A DNA stretch of 16,924 nucleotides from Brevundimonas sp. (GCA_024711185.1 JANJTI010000274.1:1-16924), one strand, 5' to 3'; shown: positions 1 through 7,402, numbered from the stretch's first letter. Notes: generated by a model not told the origin, from the letters alone. Program-made: numbers and translations.

Positions 1-492
1 GATCAGGCCCGCGGCCGCGTTGACCACCATCAGGGCGGCCGAAGTGGTCAGGACGCGTCGGTCCGTCAGCGCCCGGAGGCGGCCGTTCCTCCGGCCCAGC
101 AGCCGGATCGCAGCGCCCATCAGCCCGAACACGGCCCCGGAGGCGCCGCCCAACGGGGCGTCGCTGCCGAGGTGTACGAGGCCATAGCCGAGAGCGGCGA
201 CGACGCCACACGCAATATACAGGAGGAGGAAGCCTGCGGCCCCACGCCAGCCCGGCATGAGGCGCGCCACCGGCGGGCCGAAGGCGAAAACGCCGAGGGC
301 GTTCATTCCGGCATGCGCCCAGTTGGCGTGGAGGAACATCGCTGTCAGCAGTCCCGGCCACCATTCTCCCGAGACGAGCGAGTCCGGCCGAAAGGCGAGC
401 CTCAGGCCGCCTTCAGGCAGCCAGCCCTGCAACAGATAGAGCAGCGGAATCGATGCGGCGACCAGCAGGGAGACCGCCGGCGCGTTGAACAC
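1..492 (-). CDS. Rhomboid family intramembrane serine protease (3' end outside window)
   Basis: The minus-strand reading frame is open from the window edge to about position 582 and gives a hydrophobic protein with rhomboid hallmarks. A segment FLHANWAHAGMN (codons 301-336) matches the TM2 His/Asn oxyanion region. The motif GGASGAVFG carries the catalytic serine of the GxSG type (codon 139-141, about residue 118 from the GTG at 492). The partner histidine in TM6 lies beyond the left edge and cannot be checked. Rhomboids cleave membrane proteins within or near their transmembrane segments. No in-frame ATG precedes the first membrane segment. GTG at 490-492 is the best start; CTG at 514-516 is possible and would add eight residues. 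A stop at 583-585 bounds the frame. The gene is divergent from hfaA with about 160 nt between starts. The family is clear; substrate and exact start are not. Confidence 0.85.
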   Translation of the reverse strand, partial: MFNAPAVSLLVAASIPLLYLLQGWLPEGGLRLAFRPDSLVSGEWWPGLLTAMFLHANWAHAGMNALGVFAFGPPVARLMPGWRGAAGFLLLYIACGVVAALGYGLVHLGSDAPLGGASGAVFGLMGAAIRLLGRRNGRLRALTDRRVLTTSAALMVVNAAAGLI

Positions 493-654
493 TCTTTCGG
501 AGGAAGGATCGGTCAGGCGAGGGCCCCGGGAAAGTCTCAGGCCGTTGATCTGGCGAGGGACCCCGCCTCTGGCAAGCGGTTCTTAATAACCATGATCCAG
601 ATTGGCACGCAGGGTCCTTAGCGGGCCGTAAACCGTATCCGACGGGAGGGGCGC
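493..654. promoter_or_regulatory. Divergent control region between the rhomboid gene and hfaA, with a CtrA-like half site
   Basis: This stretch must hold the hfaABD promoter and probably the rhomboid promoter. It contains an AT-rich island in a very GC-rich setting: GGTTCTTAATAACC at 578-591 is a near-palindrome with 12 of 14 positions symmetric. Overlapping it, ATAACCAT at 586-593 matches the CtrA half site TTAACCAT at 7 of 8 positions, and a TTAA lies at 583-586. The full TTAA-N7-TTAA consensus is not met because the right half reads GATC. The hfaA ribosome site GGGAGGGG lies at 644-651. I could not pick out a convincing -35/-10 pair. The CtrA link is inferred from the motif and from known cell-cycle control of holdfast genes. 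Confidence 0.4.
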
Positions 655-1083
655 ATGTCCGTTACAAGACTGGCCGGGACCGCGTTGGCGATCGCCGCGC
701 TCGCCATGCCGGCTGCGGCCGTCGCCCAGTCGGCCGGCTCCTCGGGCATGGCTGCCTACCAGGCGGGCTACGGGGGCTCGCGCTACACGACGGCCCGCCC
801 CCAGAGCGGATCGACGCGGGACGAAAACGGCAACCGCCTCATCGTCAACGGCCTCATCCAGTCCGGAGCCAGCGCCTACTCCAGCGCCTCCGGCGGCGTC
901 TCCACCAGCTTCAGCGGGGCCGGCGGCGCCGGGACGACGATCGGCGGCTCGACCGCCATCGGGAACAATCTGAATGTGGTCGTCCAGGGCAACCACAACA
1001 CGGTGATCGTCAACTCCCGCCAGACCAACAACGGCGACGTCAGCGCCGGAACGAACCTCAACGGCAGCCCGAGGCGCCCATGA
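655..1083 (+). CDS. hfaA: HfaA, holdfast anchoring protein
   Basis: This is a small secreted protein of 142 residues with a clear signal peptide ending near AVAQS (about residues 21-26). HfaA acts on the cell surface, where with HfaB and HfaD it fastens the polysaccharide holdfast to the pole or stalk tip. That role is known from Caulobacter and inferred here. The mature part is rich in Gly, Ser, Ala and Asn. Near the C-terminus it has GNNLNVVVQGNHNTVIVN followed by QTNNGDVSA (residues 103-131), which resembles curlin repeat spacing of Gln and Asn. The same QTNNG-x-VSA motif recurs in HfaD. An SD, GGGAGGGG, lies just before the ATG. The stop codon overlaps the hfaB start (ATGA), so the two are translationally coupled. 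The identification rests on the order hfaA-hfaB-hfaD, size and composition; the sequence itself is low in complexity. Confidence 0.85.
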   Translation: MSVTRLAGTALAIAALAMPAAAVAQSAGSSGMAAYQAGYGGSRYTTARPQSGSTRDENGNRLIVNGLIQSGASAYSSASGGVSTSFSGAGGAGTTIGGSTAIGNNLNVVVQGNHNTVIVNSRQTNNGDVSAGTNLNGSPRRP

Positions 1084-2096
1084 TCTCCGGCCCGTCCCCC
1101 CGTCGTCTGAAGAGCGCCGTCGCCGTCTGCGGCGTCGCCGCGTTGCTGGCCGGCTGCATCTCGGCGTCAGCCAGCCCGCGGGGCACCTATGCGACTCCGA
1201 TCGGCAATGCACCGGTCATCGCCAACCCCACCCCCTACTCCGCCGCTCTCTACTGCATGGCGGACTACGCCCGGCGCTACAATCTGCCCTCCCCGCGCAT
1301 CGCCGTCGGCCGCATCAGCGACTACACCGGCACGGTCTCGGCCGACGGCGGCCGCCAGATCACGGGCGGGGCCTCGCTAATGGCCATGACCGCCCTGGCG
1401 AAGTCGGGCGCGCGGATCGTCGAGCGCTACGACACCTCGGTCTCCGAGATGGAGCTGCGCTACGCCAACAACCGCCTGATCGGCGACGAGGGCGCGGGCG
1501 GGGCCGAGGACGTTCAGTATCGTCGCATCCTCGCCGGGTCGGTCCCCGGCACCGATTTCTACATCATCGGCGGCATCACCGAGGTGAACTACAACATCCG
1601 CTCGGGCGGCTTCGACATGGCCGCCGGGCAGGTGGAGACGGACACGCCGCTGTCCACGGCCTTCTCGGGCAAGGCCTTCGTGATGAACGTGGCCATCGAC
1701 CTGAGGCTGGTGCAGACCACCACGCTCGAGGTCGTCGACGTCATCTCGTACCAGAAGCAGATCATCGGCCGGGAGATCTCGGCCGGCGTGTTCGACTTCC
1801 TGAACGGCAACGTCTTCGACATCTCGGCCGGCGAAGGCGGGCTCGAGCCCGTCCAGCTGGCGGTGCGGGCCCTGATCGAAAGGGCGACCGTCGAGTTCAT
1901 GGCCAACCTGTACGGCGCTCCGGGCCCGGAAATCTGCCTTTCGGCCGGTCCGGACCCGCTGGGCGGCACGGTCGGCCCGACCGGCGGATACTATCCGGCC
2001 TACCCCAACACGGACACGAACAATGGCGACACCCGTGCGGATCCGTCTCGCTGGCACGATCGCCGCGACGGCGCTGTGCGCCGCAGCCGCTACTGA
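1080..2096 (+). CDS. hfaB: HfaB, CsgG-family holdfast anchoring lipoprotein
   Basis: This 338-residue protein has a lipoprotein signal with lipobox LLAGC and lipidated Cys26, so it is an outer-membrane lipoprotein. It belongs to the CsgG family, whose members form the secretion pore for curli. In Caulobacter, HfaB is the CsgG-like partner needed for HfaA and HfaD to reach the surface. Family-like segments are visible: RIAVGRISDYTG (about residues 74-85), a GGASLMAMTALAKSGARIVERYD-like stretch split over residues 97-120, and the hydrophobic DLRLVQTTTLEVVDVISY (about 207-224). It overlaps hfaA by four bases. The last 25 codons overlap the beginning of hfaD by 74 nt, and this tail (RADPSRWHDRRDGAVRRSRY) is Arg-rich and unlike the rest, as expected when another frame dictates the bases. 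Family assignment is firm; the natural C-terminus should be compared with relatives. Confidence 0.9.
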   Translation: MISGPSPRRLKSAVAVCGVAALLAGCISASASPRGTYATPIGNAPVIANPTPYSAALYCMADYARRYNLPSPRIAVGRISDYTGTVSADGGRQITGGASLMAMTALAKSGARIVERYDTSVSEMELRYANNRLIGDEGAGGAEDVQYRRILAGSVPGTDFYIIGGITEVNYNIRSGGFDMAAGQVETDTPLSTAFSGKAFVMNVAIDLRLVQTTTLEVVDVISYQKQIIGREISAGVFDFLNGNVFDISAGEGGLEPVQLAVRALIERATVEFMANLYGAPGPEICLSAGPDPLGGTVGPTGGYYPAYPNTDTNNGDTRADPSRWHDRRDGAVRRSRY

Positions 2097-3276
2097 GGCC
2101 GCGGCCCAAACGCCCCCGCAGGACTCCCGCGTCCTGAACCAGCAGCTCCAGCTGGGCGACGTCTTCTCGCACCAGACGATCAATGTCGTCGACGCCCAGG
2201 ACCAGGTGACCGCGACGACCTCGGCCACCGGCAACTCCGCCTCGGGCGCCGTCGAGAACGGCTCGATCACGGTCCAGTCCGGGCAGGACATGCGCGGCGA
2301 CGCCACGGCCCGCACCGATGTCGTCCTGGGCGGCGACACCTGGGGGGAGGCCAACGTCAGGACCCAGGCGGGCGGCAACTACCTTGGCGTCAGCGCCTAC
2401 GGCGCCGATCTGACCGTGGACGCGGTCCAGTCGAACACCGGCGGCCTGGTCGGTGCGGTCAGCGAAGTCGGCGACTCCTCGGCCCGCCTGCACGCCGGCG
2501 GCCACGTCGCCGCCTCCGCCGTCTCGAACACCGTGGCCCTCTACGGCGAAGGCTCGATGCTCCGGGGAGACGTCGACCAGGCCAACGCGGCGACGGTTCG
2601 CTCCTTCAGCCGGATCCAGAGCCAGTACATTCCCGCCGGCGCCGCGGTCACGGCGGATTCGATCGGCAACGCCGTGGTCGCGACCAGCGGCCAGACCTCG
2701 GGCCAGGACCTGTCGATCGTCCAGTCCTCGACCGCCGACTTCCTCGAGGCCGACGCCAGCGCCAACGCCGGCAACGCCTGGGATCTGGCCGCCCGCGCCC
2801 GCGCCACGGCCAACCAGGCGGTGCTCAGCAACCGGGGCGGCTCGGTGGTCGCCGCCTCCGTCCAGGACAACTCCAGCTTCGTGCGCGCCGCGGCCCTGAC
2901 CACCGCCTACGACTACGGCCGCGCCGAGGCCTACGCCCGCGGCGCGGGCAACGAGCTGTCGGTCGGCAACAACGACATCTACGTCGAGATCGACAATGCG
3001 CAGTTCAACGCCGGCGGCGTGGACGTCAGCGCCACCTTCTCCGGCACGAACGGCTATGACGTCTACGTCGGGGCTGAAGCCGTCGGCAACGCGGTGACGG
3101 GGTACGCCTGCTCCGAGTGCCCCGGCTATCTGGAGGCGACCAACGTCCAGACCAACAACGGCAACGTCTCGGCCCAGGCCTCGGCGACTGTCGCGGGCTC
3201 CAATCGCGCCGTGATCGCCGGAGCCAATGCGGTGGGCAACTCGGCGACCTTCTACGTCTCCCGTCCCACATATTAA
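2023..3276 (+). CDS. hfaD: HfaD, repetitive secreted holdfast anchoring adhesin
   Basis: This 417-residue protein begins with a typical signal peptide (MATPVRIRLAGTIAATALCA, cleavage near AAAQT at residue 30). HfaD is the third holdfast anchor protein; in Caulobacter it is a surface protein that acts with HfaA at the site of holdfast attachment. From residue 70 onward the chain is made of about seven imperfect units of 46-50 residues, each opening with GN or a near variant and carrying a mid-unit Gln motif such as VQSNTGG or VQTNNGNVSA. It is poor in Lys, rich in Ala, Gly, Asn, Ser and Val, and has only two Cys (in ACSEC, residues 362-365). The start lies 74 nt inside hfaB. It was chosen because the signal peptide begins there and the next Met (residue 90) is inside the repeats. 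A beta-solenoid or amyloid-like fold is inferred from the repeat only. Confidence 0.87.
   Translation: MATPVRIRLAGTIAATALCAAAATEAAAQTPPQDSRVLNQQLQLGDVFSHQTINVVDAQDQVTATTSATGNSASGAVENGSITVQSGQDMRGDATARTDVVLGGDTWGEANVRTQAGGNYLGVSAYGADLTVDAVQSNTGGLVGAVSEVGDSSARLHAGGHVAASAVSNTVALYGEGSMLRGDVDQANAATVRSFSRIQSQYIPAGAAVTADSIGNAVVATSGQTSGQDLSIVQSSTADFLEADASANAGNAWDLAARARATANQAVLSNRGGSVVAASVQDNSSFVRAAALTTAYDYGRAEAYARGAGNELSVGNNDIYVEIDNAQFNAGGVDVSATFSGTNGYDVYVGAEAVGNAVTGYACSECPGYLEATNVQTNNGNVSAQASATVAGSNRAVIAGANAVGNSATFYVSRPTY
2230..3273 (+). repeat. Seven imperfect ~48-residue tandem units within HfaD
   Basis: Units begin at HfaD residues 70, 118, 168, 215, 263, 309 and 355, with a last partial GN at 405. 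The intervals are 48, 50, 47, 48, 46, 46 and 50 residues. Most units open with GN (positions 168 and 263 have SN and AN). A Gln lies about 18-21 residues later in most units (15 or 18 in the first), followed by Asn/Ser and Gly and then an alternating Val/Ala segment. The repetition is at the protein level; the DNA is too divergent to be a recent tandem duplication. Confidence 0.75.
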
Positions 3277-3289
3277 TCTTCTGTAACTT

Positions 3290-3306
3290 GAGCCGGCCGA
3301 CGGCTC
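3290..3306 (+). terminator. Possible weak terminator hairpin after hfaD
   Basis: GAGCCG (3290-3295) and CGGCTC (3301-3306) form a perfect 6-bp stem with a 5-nt loop, 13 nt after the hfaD stop. There is no T-run after it, so it may be a 3'-end stabiliser rather than an intrinsic terminator. The remaining bases up to the M16 gene hold no recognisable gene. Confidence 0.3.
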
Positions 3307-3408
3307 GCAGAAGGGTTGTGCGGGGCGTCGGCGGTTCTGGAAAATACGCGGTCCTTCCTGTTCTTCCGCGCGCCGCGCTGCGATGTGCGCCCATCGGAGT
3401 GACCGCTG

Positions 3409-6258
3409 ATGCGATCCGCCCGCCTTCTGCTTCTCGCCGCCGCCTCGCTGTCGGTGCTCACCGTCGCGGCCCCGGCCCTGGCCCAGTCACGGGCCCAGCC
3501 ATCCGACCCCTGGGCGCAGGCGACCAGCGACGTTCCGGCGGACTCGAACGTCCGTTTCGGCGTCCTGCCCAACGGGATGCAGTACGCGATCCTGCGCAAC
3601 GCGACCCCGCCCGGTCAGGCCTCGTTCCGGCTGCGCATCGACGCCGGCTCGCTGATGGAGAACGAGGACCAGCTCGGCCTCGCCCACTTCATGGAGCACA
3701 TGGCCTTCAACGGGACGACCAACGTTCCGGAGAACGATCTCCTGCGCATCCTCGAGCGGCTGGGCCTGGCGTTCGGCGCCGACACCAACGCCTTCACCAG
3801 CTTCGACCAGACCGTCTATATGCTGGAGCTGCCGCGCACCAACGACGAGACCGTCGACACCAGCCTGCACATTATGCGCGAACAGGTGTCAGAGGCCCTG
3901 ATGGACGCCGAGGCGGTGGACGCCGAGCGCGGGGTGATCGAGGGCGAGGAGCGGTTGCGCAACACGCCGGGCCTGCGTTCGATCAAGGCGCAGCTGGCGC
4001 TTCTCGCCCCCGGCCAGCGCATCTCCCAGCGCCTGCCCATCGGCGACCTGACCATCATCCGCACCGCGCCGCGCGAACGCTTCGTCGAATTCTACGACGC
4101 CTACTACCGCCCTTCGCGCGCGACCTTCGTCGCGGTGGGCGACTTCGACGTGGACGTCATGGAAGGCAAGATCCGCCGCGCCTTCGAGAGCTGGGAGCCG
4201 CGCGCCGCGGATGGTCCGGAGCCGGATCTCGGCAGGGTGGCGCCGCGGGCTCCGGAGACCCGCATTCTCGTCGAGCCGGGCGTGCAGTCTTCGATCCAGC
4301 TCAACTGGATCCGGAACCCGGAGCGCGACCCTGACACCGTGGCCGAGCGCCGGGAAGATCTGATCCGCAATCTCGGCGTGGCGGTCCTCAATCGCCGGCT
4401 CGGGGAGATCGCCCGGACCGACGACCCGCCGTTCTCGTCCGCCGGCGGCGGCGAGTCGACCCTCGCCGACAGTCTGGACATCGCCACCGTCACGGCCCAG
4501 TTCGCGCCCGGCGAGTGGAAGCGTGCGCTCGAGGCCATCGAACAGGAGCAGCGGCGGCTGGTCGAGTACGGCGTGTCCGAAGCGGAACTGCAGCGGGAAG
4601 TCACGGCCATCCGCACGGCCCTCGAGAACGCGGTCGCCGGGGCCGGAACCCGTCGCACGCCGCAACTGGCCAGCCAGTTGATCAACGCGGTCAACGAGAA
4701 GGACGTCTTCAGCTCGCCCCAGACCAATCTCGACCTCTTCAACGCCGCGGTGAACGGCCTCACCGCCGCCGATGTCAGCGAAGCCGTCAAGTCGGTCTTC
4801 CGGGGCGAGGGCCCCCTGGCGCTGGTGGTCACGCCGGTCGGGATCGACGGCGGCGAGGCGGCTGTCACGGCCGCGCTCGAAGCCTCGCGCCAGGTCCCGG
4901 TCGCGGCTCCGGCCGCGCGCGCCGAGCTGGACTGGCCCTACGCCGCCTTCGGCGAGCCGGGCGCCGTGGCGGACCGTCGGGAACTCGCCGAGGTGGGGGC
5001 CACCGTGGTCACCTTCGCCAACGGCGTGCGGCTGACGGTGAAGCCGACCGACTTCCGACAGGAGCAAATCCTGGTCAGCGTTCGCACCGGCATCGGCGAG
5101 CGGGGGCTCAGCCCGAACCGCGCCGATCCGCAGCTGCTGGCCTCGCAGATCGTGCCGCCGGGCGGCCTCGGGCGACTGACCTTCGACGAGATGAGCCGGG
5201 TCCTCAACGGGCGCATCTATTCGGCGGGATTCGCGGTCGACGGCGACAGCTACCAGCTTTCGGGCGCCACCCGTCCGCAGGACCTGACCCTGCAGACGCA
5301 GGTGCTGGCGGCCTACCTCACCGATCCGGGCCTTCGCCCGGCTCCGCTACAGCTGATCAAGTCGGTCTTCCCCCAACAGGTCGACCAGCTGATGGCCACG
5401 CCGGGCGGCGCCTTCCTTCTGCAGGGTTCCGGGCTGCTGGCCAGCGGCGACAAGCGGCAGAGCCTTCCCTCCCGGGACGAGGTCGCCGGCTGGACGATCG
5501 AGGATCTGCGCGATGGCCTCACCCGCGGTCTGGCGGCGGGTCCGATCGACGTGATCATGGTCGGCGACGTCAGCGTCGAGGATGCGATCGCCGCTGTGGC
5601 CCCGACCTTCGGCGCCCTGCCCGCCCGCCAGCCCGATCCGCGGCCGGCGCCCGGCGCGACGGAGCTGCGCTTCCCCGCCCCCACCGCCGAGCCCGTCCGG
5701 TTGACGCACAGCGGCCCGGCCGAGCAGGCGCTCGCCTACATCGCCTGGCCGACGACGGACGCCGTGGGCGATCGCACCGATGCCCGTCGCGCCTCAATGC
5801 TGGCCGAGGTGCTGAAGCTGCGGGTGCTGGAAGAGATCCGCGAGCGCCAGGCGCTGGCGTACTCGCCCGGCGTCAGGTCCAGCGCTTCCGACGTCTACGA
5901 GGACTACGGTTCGATCTCGATCCAGGCGGAAACCGCGGCGGACAAGCTCGACGCCTTCTACGCTGCGGTCGAATCGATCGCCGCTTCGCTTCGTGACGCC
6001 CCGCCGAGCGAGGACGAGCTGAACCGCGCCCGCCTCCCGGTCATTGAGTCGCTGAGGCGTAACCAGGCCGGAAACGAGTACTGGCTGGCCCAGCTTGCCG
6101 ACGTCGCAGAGCGGCCGTCGGAGGTCGAGCAAACGCTCTCCCATATCCCGGATCTGGAGGCGATCACTCCGGCCGACATCCAGGCCCTGGCGCGGCAGTA
6201 TCTGCGGCCCGACACGGCATGGCGCGCCGTGGTGGTGTCGTCCCAGGCCGCGCAGTAA
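3409..6258 (+). CDS. Secreted M16 family zinc metallopeptidase (two-domain, PqqL/pitrilysin type)
   Basis: This 949-residue protein carries a signal peptide (residues 1-26, ending APALAQ), so it works in the periplasm or envelope. The inverted zinc motif HxxEH is intact: HFMEH at residues 93-97, with Glu96 as the catalytic base. The third zinc ligand is probably Glu180 in ERGVIEGEE. A second M16 half begins around residue 510 and lacks an HxxEH, as is usual for the non-catalytic half. M16 enzymes clasp and degrade peptides inside a closed chamber. A GGAG lies 9 nt before the ATG. It follows hfaD in the same direction after 132 nt, so it may have its own promoter. A link to holdfast or adhesin turnover is possible but rests on position alone. 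Length matches the PqqL-like M16 class. Confidence 0.92.
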   Translation: MRSARLLLLAAASLSVLTVAAPALAQSRAQPSDPWAQATSDVPADSNVRFGVLPNGMQYAILRNATPPGQASFRLRIDAGSLMENEDQLGLAHFMEHMAFNGTTNVPENDLLRILERLGLAFGADTNAFTSFDQTVYMLELPRTNDETVDTSLHIMREQVSEALMDAEAVDAERGVIEGEERLRNTPGLRSIKAQLALLAPGQRISQRLPIGDLTIIRTAPRERFVEFYDAYYRPSRATFVAVGDFDVDVMEGKIRRAFESWEPRAADGPEPDLGRVAPRAPETRILVEPGVQSSIQLNWIRNPERDPDTVAERREDLIRNLGVAVLNRRLGEIARTDDPPFSSAGGGESTLADSLDIATVTAQFAPGEWKRALEAIEQEQRRLVEYGVSEAELQREVTAIRTALENAVAGAGTRRTPQLASQLINAVNEKDVFSSPQTNLDLFNAAVNGLTAADVSEAVKSVFRGEGPLALVVTPVGIDGGEAAVTAALEASRQVPVAAPAARAELDWPYAAFGEPGAVADRRELAEVGATVVTFANGVRLTVKPTDFRQEQILVSVRTGIGERGLSPNRADPQLLASQIVPPGGLGRLTFDEMSRVLNGRIYSAGFAVDGDSYQLSGATRPQDLTLQTQVLAAYLTDPGLRPAPLQLIKSVFPQQVDQLMATPGGAFLLQGSGLLASGDKRQSLPSRDEVAGWTIEDLRDGLTRGLAAGPIDVIMVGDVSVEDAIAAVAPTFGALPARQPDPRPAPGATELRFPAPTAEPVRLTHSGPAEQALAYIAWPTTDAVGDRTDARRASMLAEVLKLRVLEEIRERQALAYSPGVRSSASDVYEDYGSISIQAETAADKLDAFYAAVESIAASLRDAPPSEDELNRARLPVIESLRRNQAGNEYWLAQLADVAERPSEVEQTLSHIPDLEAITPADIQALARQYLRPDTAWRAVVVSSQAAQ

Positions 6259-6261
6259 GCG

Positions 6262-6294
6262 AAAAAAGGCCCCGGTCCAAATCGGGCCGGGGCC
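6262..6294 (-). terminator. Strong intrinsic terminator for the minus-strand gene ending at 6386
   Basis: GGCCCCGGTCC (6268-6278) pairs with GGGCCGGGGCC (6284-6294): 11 bp including one T-G wobble, loop AAATC. On the minus strand the stem is followed by six T (the A-run 6262-6267), a textbook intrinsic terminator. On the plus strand the same hairpin follows the M16 stop codon at 6258 but has no T-run, so it would stop that transcript less well. It lies 92 nt past the end of the minus-strand gene, so that transcript has a short untranslated tail. Confidence 0.85.
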
Positions 6295-6385
6295 AGTCGC
6301 TTCTCAGGAACGTCGACGAAGCGCCGACAGCCTCATCGTGCATCATCCGGGCTGACGCCCGGCTGAACGCCGCGTTCGCTATGGT

Positions 6386-7264
6386 TCAGAACACCCGACC
6401 GCCGACGCCGCCGTCGAGGGTGATGGCGCCGCCCTGCACGGCCACGCCGACCTCTTCAACCACTTCCTCGCGGTATGCGGTGTAGATCTCCTCGCGCACC
6501 ATGGTCAGGATCTTCACGCCAGCCCCGTATCGGCGCAGCAGCGATCTTTCATTGCATTCGCGCTCGGCCCGTTGCGCGCGACATTCAACGCGCCCGCCGC
6601 GGCCGTGCCACAGCGCCTCGCCCTTACGGCAGCTGATCGTCTCCGCCTGGTCGAAGCGGACCTCGCCAAGGTACTCCGCCCAGGTCGCCTGCAGCCAGGT
6701 CCCGGCGAGGCAACGGTACAGTTCGCCTTCATAATCGCCGTGCACGTCGCGGTCCGGACGGACCTGGGAGGCCGGATGCGGAACGCTGCGGTCGTCGATG
6801 CATACAGCCTGGATGACCACACGCTTTTCCCAGCGACGACGCTCTTCGTAAGGCACGCGAATCGTCCGCCGCATCCGGGCGCCCTCGACGTTCAGGCCGC
6901 TGATCGTGGTCGGATAGGGTTGATCCACCGTCACATAGGCGGAGCCGCCGCCGCTGACCCAGACGCTGCCGCCCGCCCGGGCGTTCAGGCCGGCGCGGGC
7001 CCGGGCGCCGGCATCGGCGTTCGCGTTGGCGTTCACGTTGACGTTGACATTGAGGTTGCCGCCGCCGCTGCAGCAGGGGGGAGGCGGCGGCAGCTCGCAG
7101 CACGGCGGCGGAGGCGGCGGCGGCGGCGGAGGCGGCGGCTCGCTGCAGGGCGGCGGCGGCGGCGGGCAGACCGGGCCGCACTGCGCCGCAGCCTCATCGG
7201 CCGCCGCCGAGATCGCGAGGAAGCCCGCAGCGGCCGGCAACCAGGTCATGATCCGCACCCGCAT
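6386..7264 (-). CDS. Secreted protein of unknown function with Cys/Pro-rich N-terminus and Asn-alternating segment
   Basis: This 292-residue protein is not recognised as any named family. The start was chosen at ATG 7262-7264, which has a GGAGG seven bases upstream and opens a signal peptide (residues 1-28, ending EAAAQ). The mature N-terminus has Cys at 29, 33, 40, 55, 56, 64 and 65 set in proline runs, one of them 12 prolines long (43-54). Then comes an alternating segment NLNVNVNVNANANAD (70-84), a Gly/Ala/Arg stretch, and a globular region of about 180 residues with five Cys (155, 185, 212, 228, 237). That region contains YRCLAGTWLQATW and SCRKGEALWHG. The chain ends in Phe, a feature seen in some outer-membrane proteins, though no barrel is evident. 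It is divergent from the PAS gene and ends before a strong terminator. The composition suggests an envelope structural role, which is inference. Confidence 0.75.
   Translation of the reverse strand: MRVRIMTWLPAAAGFLAISAAADEAAAQCGPVCPPPPPPCSEPPPPPPPPPPPPCCELPPPPPCCSGGGNLNVNVNVNANANADAGARARAGLNARAGGSVWVSGGGSAYVTVDQPYPTTISGLNVEGARMRRTIRVPYEERRRWEKRVVIQAVCIDDRSVPHPASQVRPDRDVHGDYEGELYRCLAGTWLQATWAEYLGEVRFDQAETISCRKGEALWHGRGGRVECRAQRAERECNERSLLRRYGAGVKILTMVREEIYTAYREEVVEEVGVAVQGGAITLDGGVGGRVF
7070..7180 (-). repeat. Low-complexity Cys/Pro tract (GGC-type simple repeat on the plus strand)
   Basis: The plus strand here is an almost pure run of GGC/GGA triplets broken by TGCAG-type blocks. It encodes the proline clusters and paired cysteines of the minus-strand secreted protein. 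Triplet runs like this can vary in length by replication slippage in multiples of three without breaking the frame. Confidence 0.7.
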
Positions 7265-7402
7265 GGGCCGACCTCCAGATGAATCATGCGCGCACCCGTC
7301 GCATACGGGCGGCTCCAACCTCCATCAGAACCCCAAAAGCCTTGCATTTCCGTTGCGTTTTGCGGCCCGCGACTTGCGAGACGTCGCGCGGAGGCGGATG
7401 AG

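Noticed and set aside
602..621. TTGGCAC upstream of hfaA as a sigma-54 -24 element
   Set aside because: The required GC of the -12 element (TTGC) is not at the right distance; the sequence there reads GTCC.
2230..3273. The regular spacing in hfaD as a possible CRISPR or DNA tandem repeat
   Set aside because: The repetition is only at the protein level; the DNA units are too divergent and the frame is coding throughout.
3117..4334. Long plus-strand open frame of 405 codons crossing the hfaD end and the M16 start
   Set aside because: It is an Arg/Gly/Pro-rich shadow frame of hfaD and the M16 gene, with no signal, domain or SD. Both overlapped genes have clear family features in their own frames.
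3889..5067. Minus-strand open frame of 392 codons antisense to the M16 peptidase
   Set aside because: High GC leaves antisense frames open; the product is His/Arg/Gly-rich with no recognisable domain.
4515..5996. Plus-strand open frame of 493 codons within the M16 gene
   Set aside because: A shadow frame with Arg/Gly/Ala composition inside a confirmed coding region.
7342..7377. Four TTGC elements upstream of the PAS gene as an operator cluster
   Set aside because: Spacing is irregular (11, 7 and 14 nt) and the tetramer is common in this composition.
7286..7402. N-terminal extension of the PAS protein from the ATG at 7286
   Set aside because: There is no SD there and the extra residues do not resemble the family, while the ATG at 7403 has a well-placed GGAGG.
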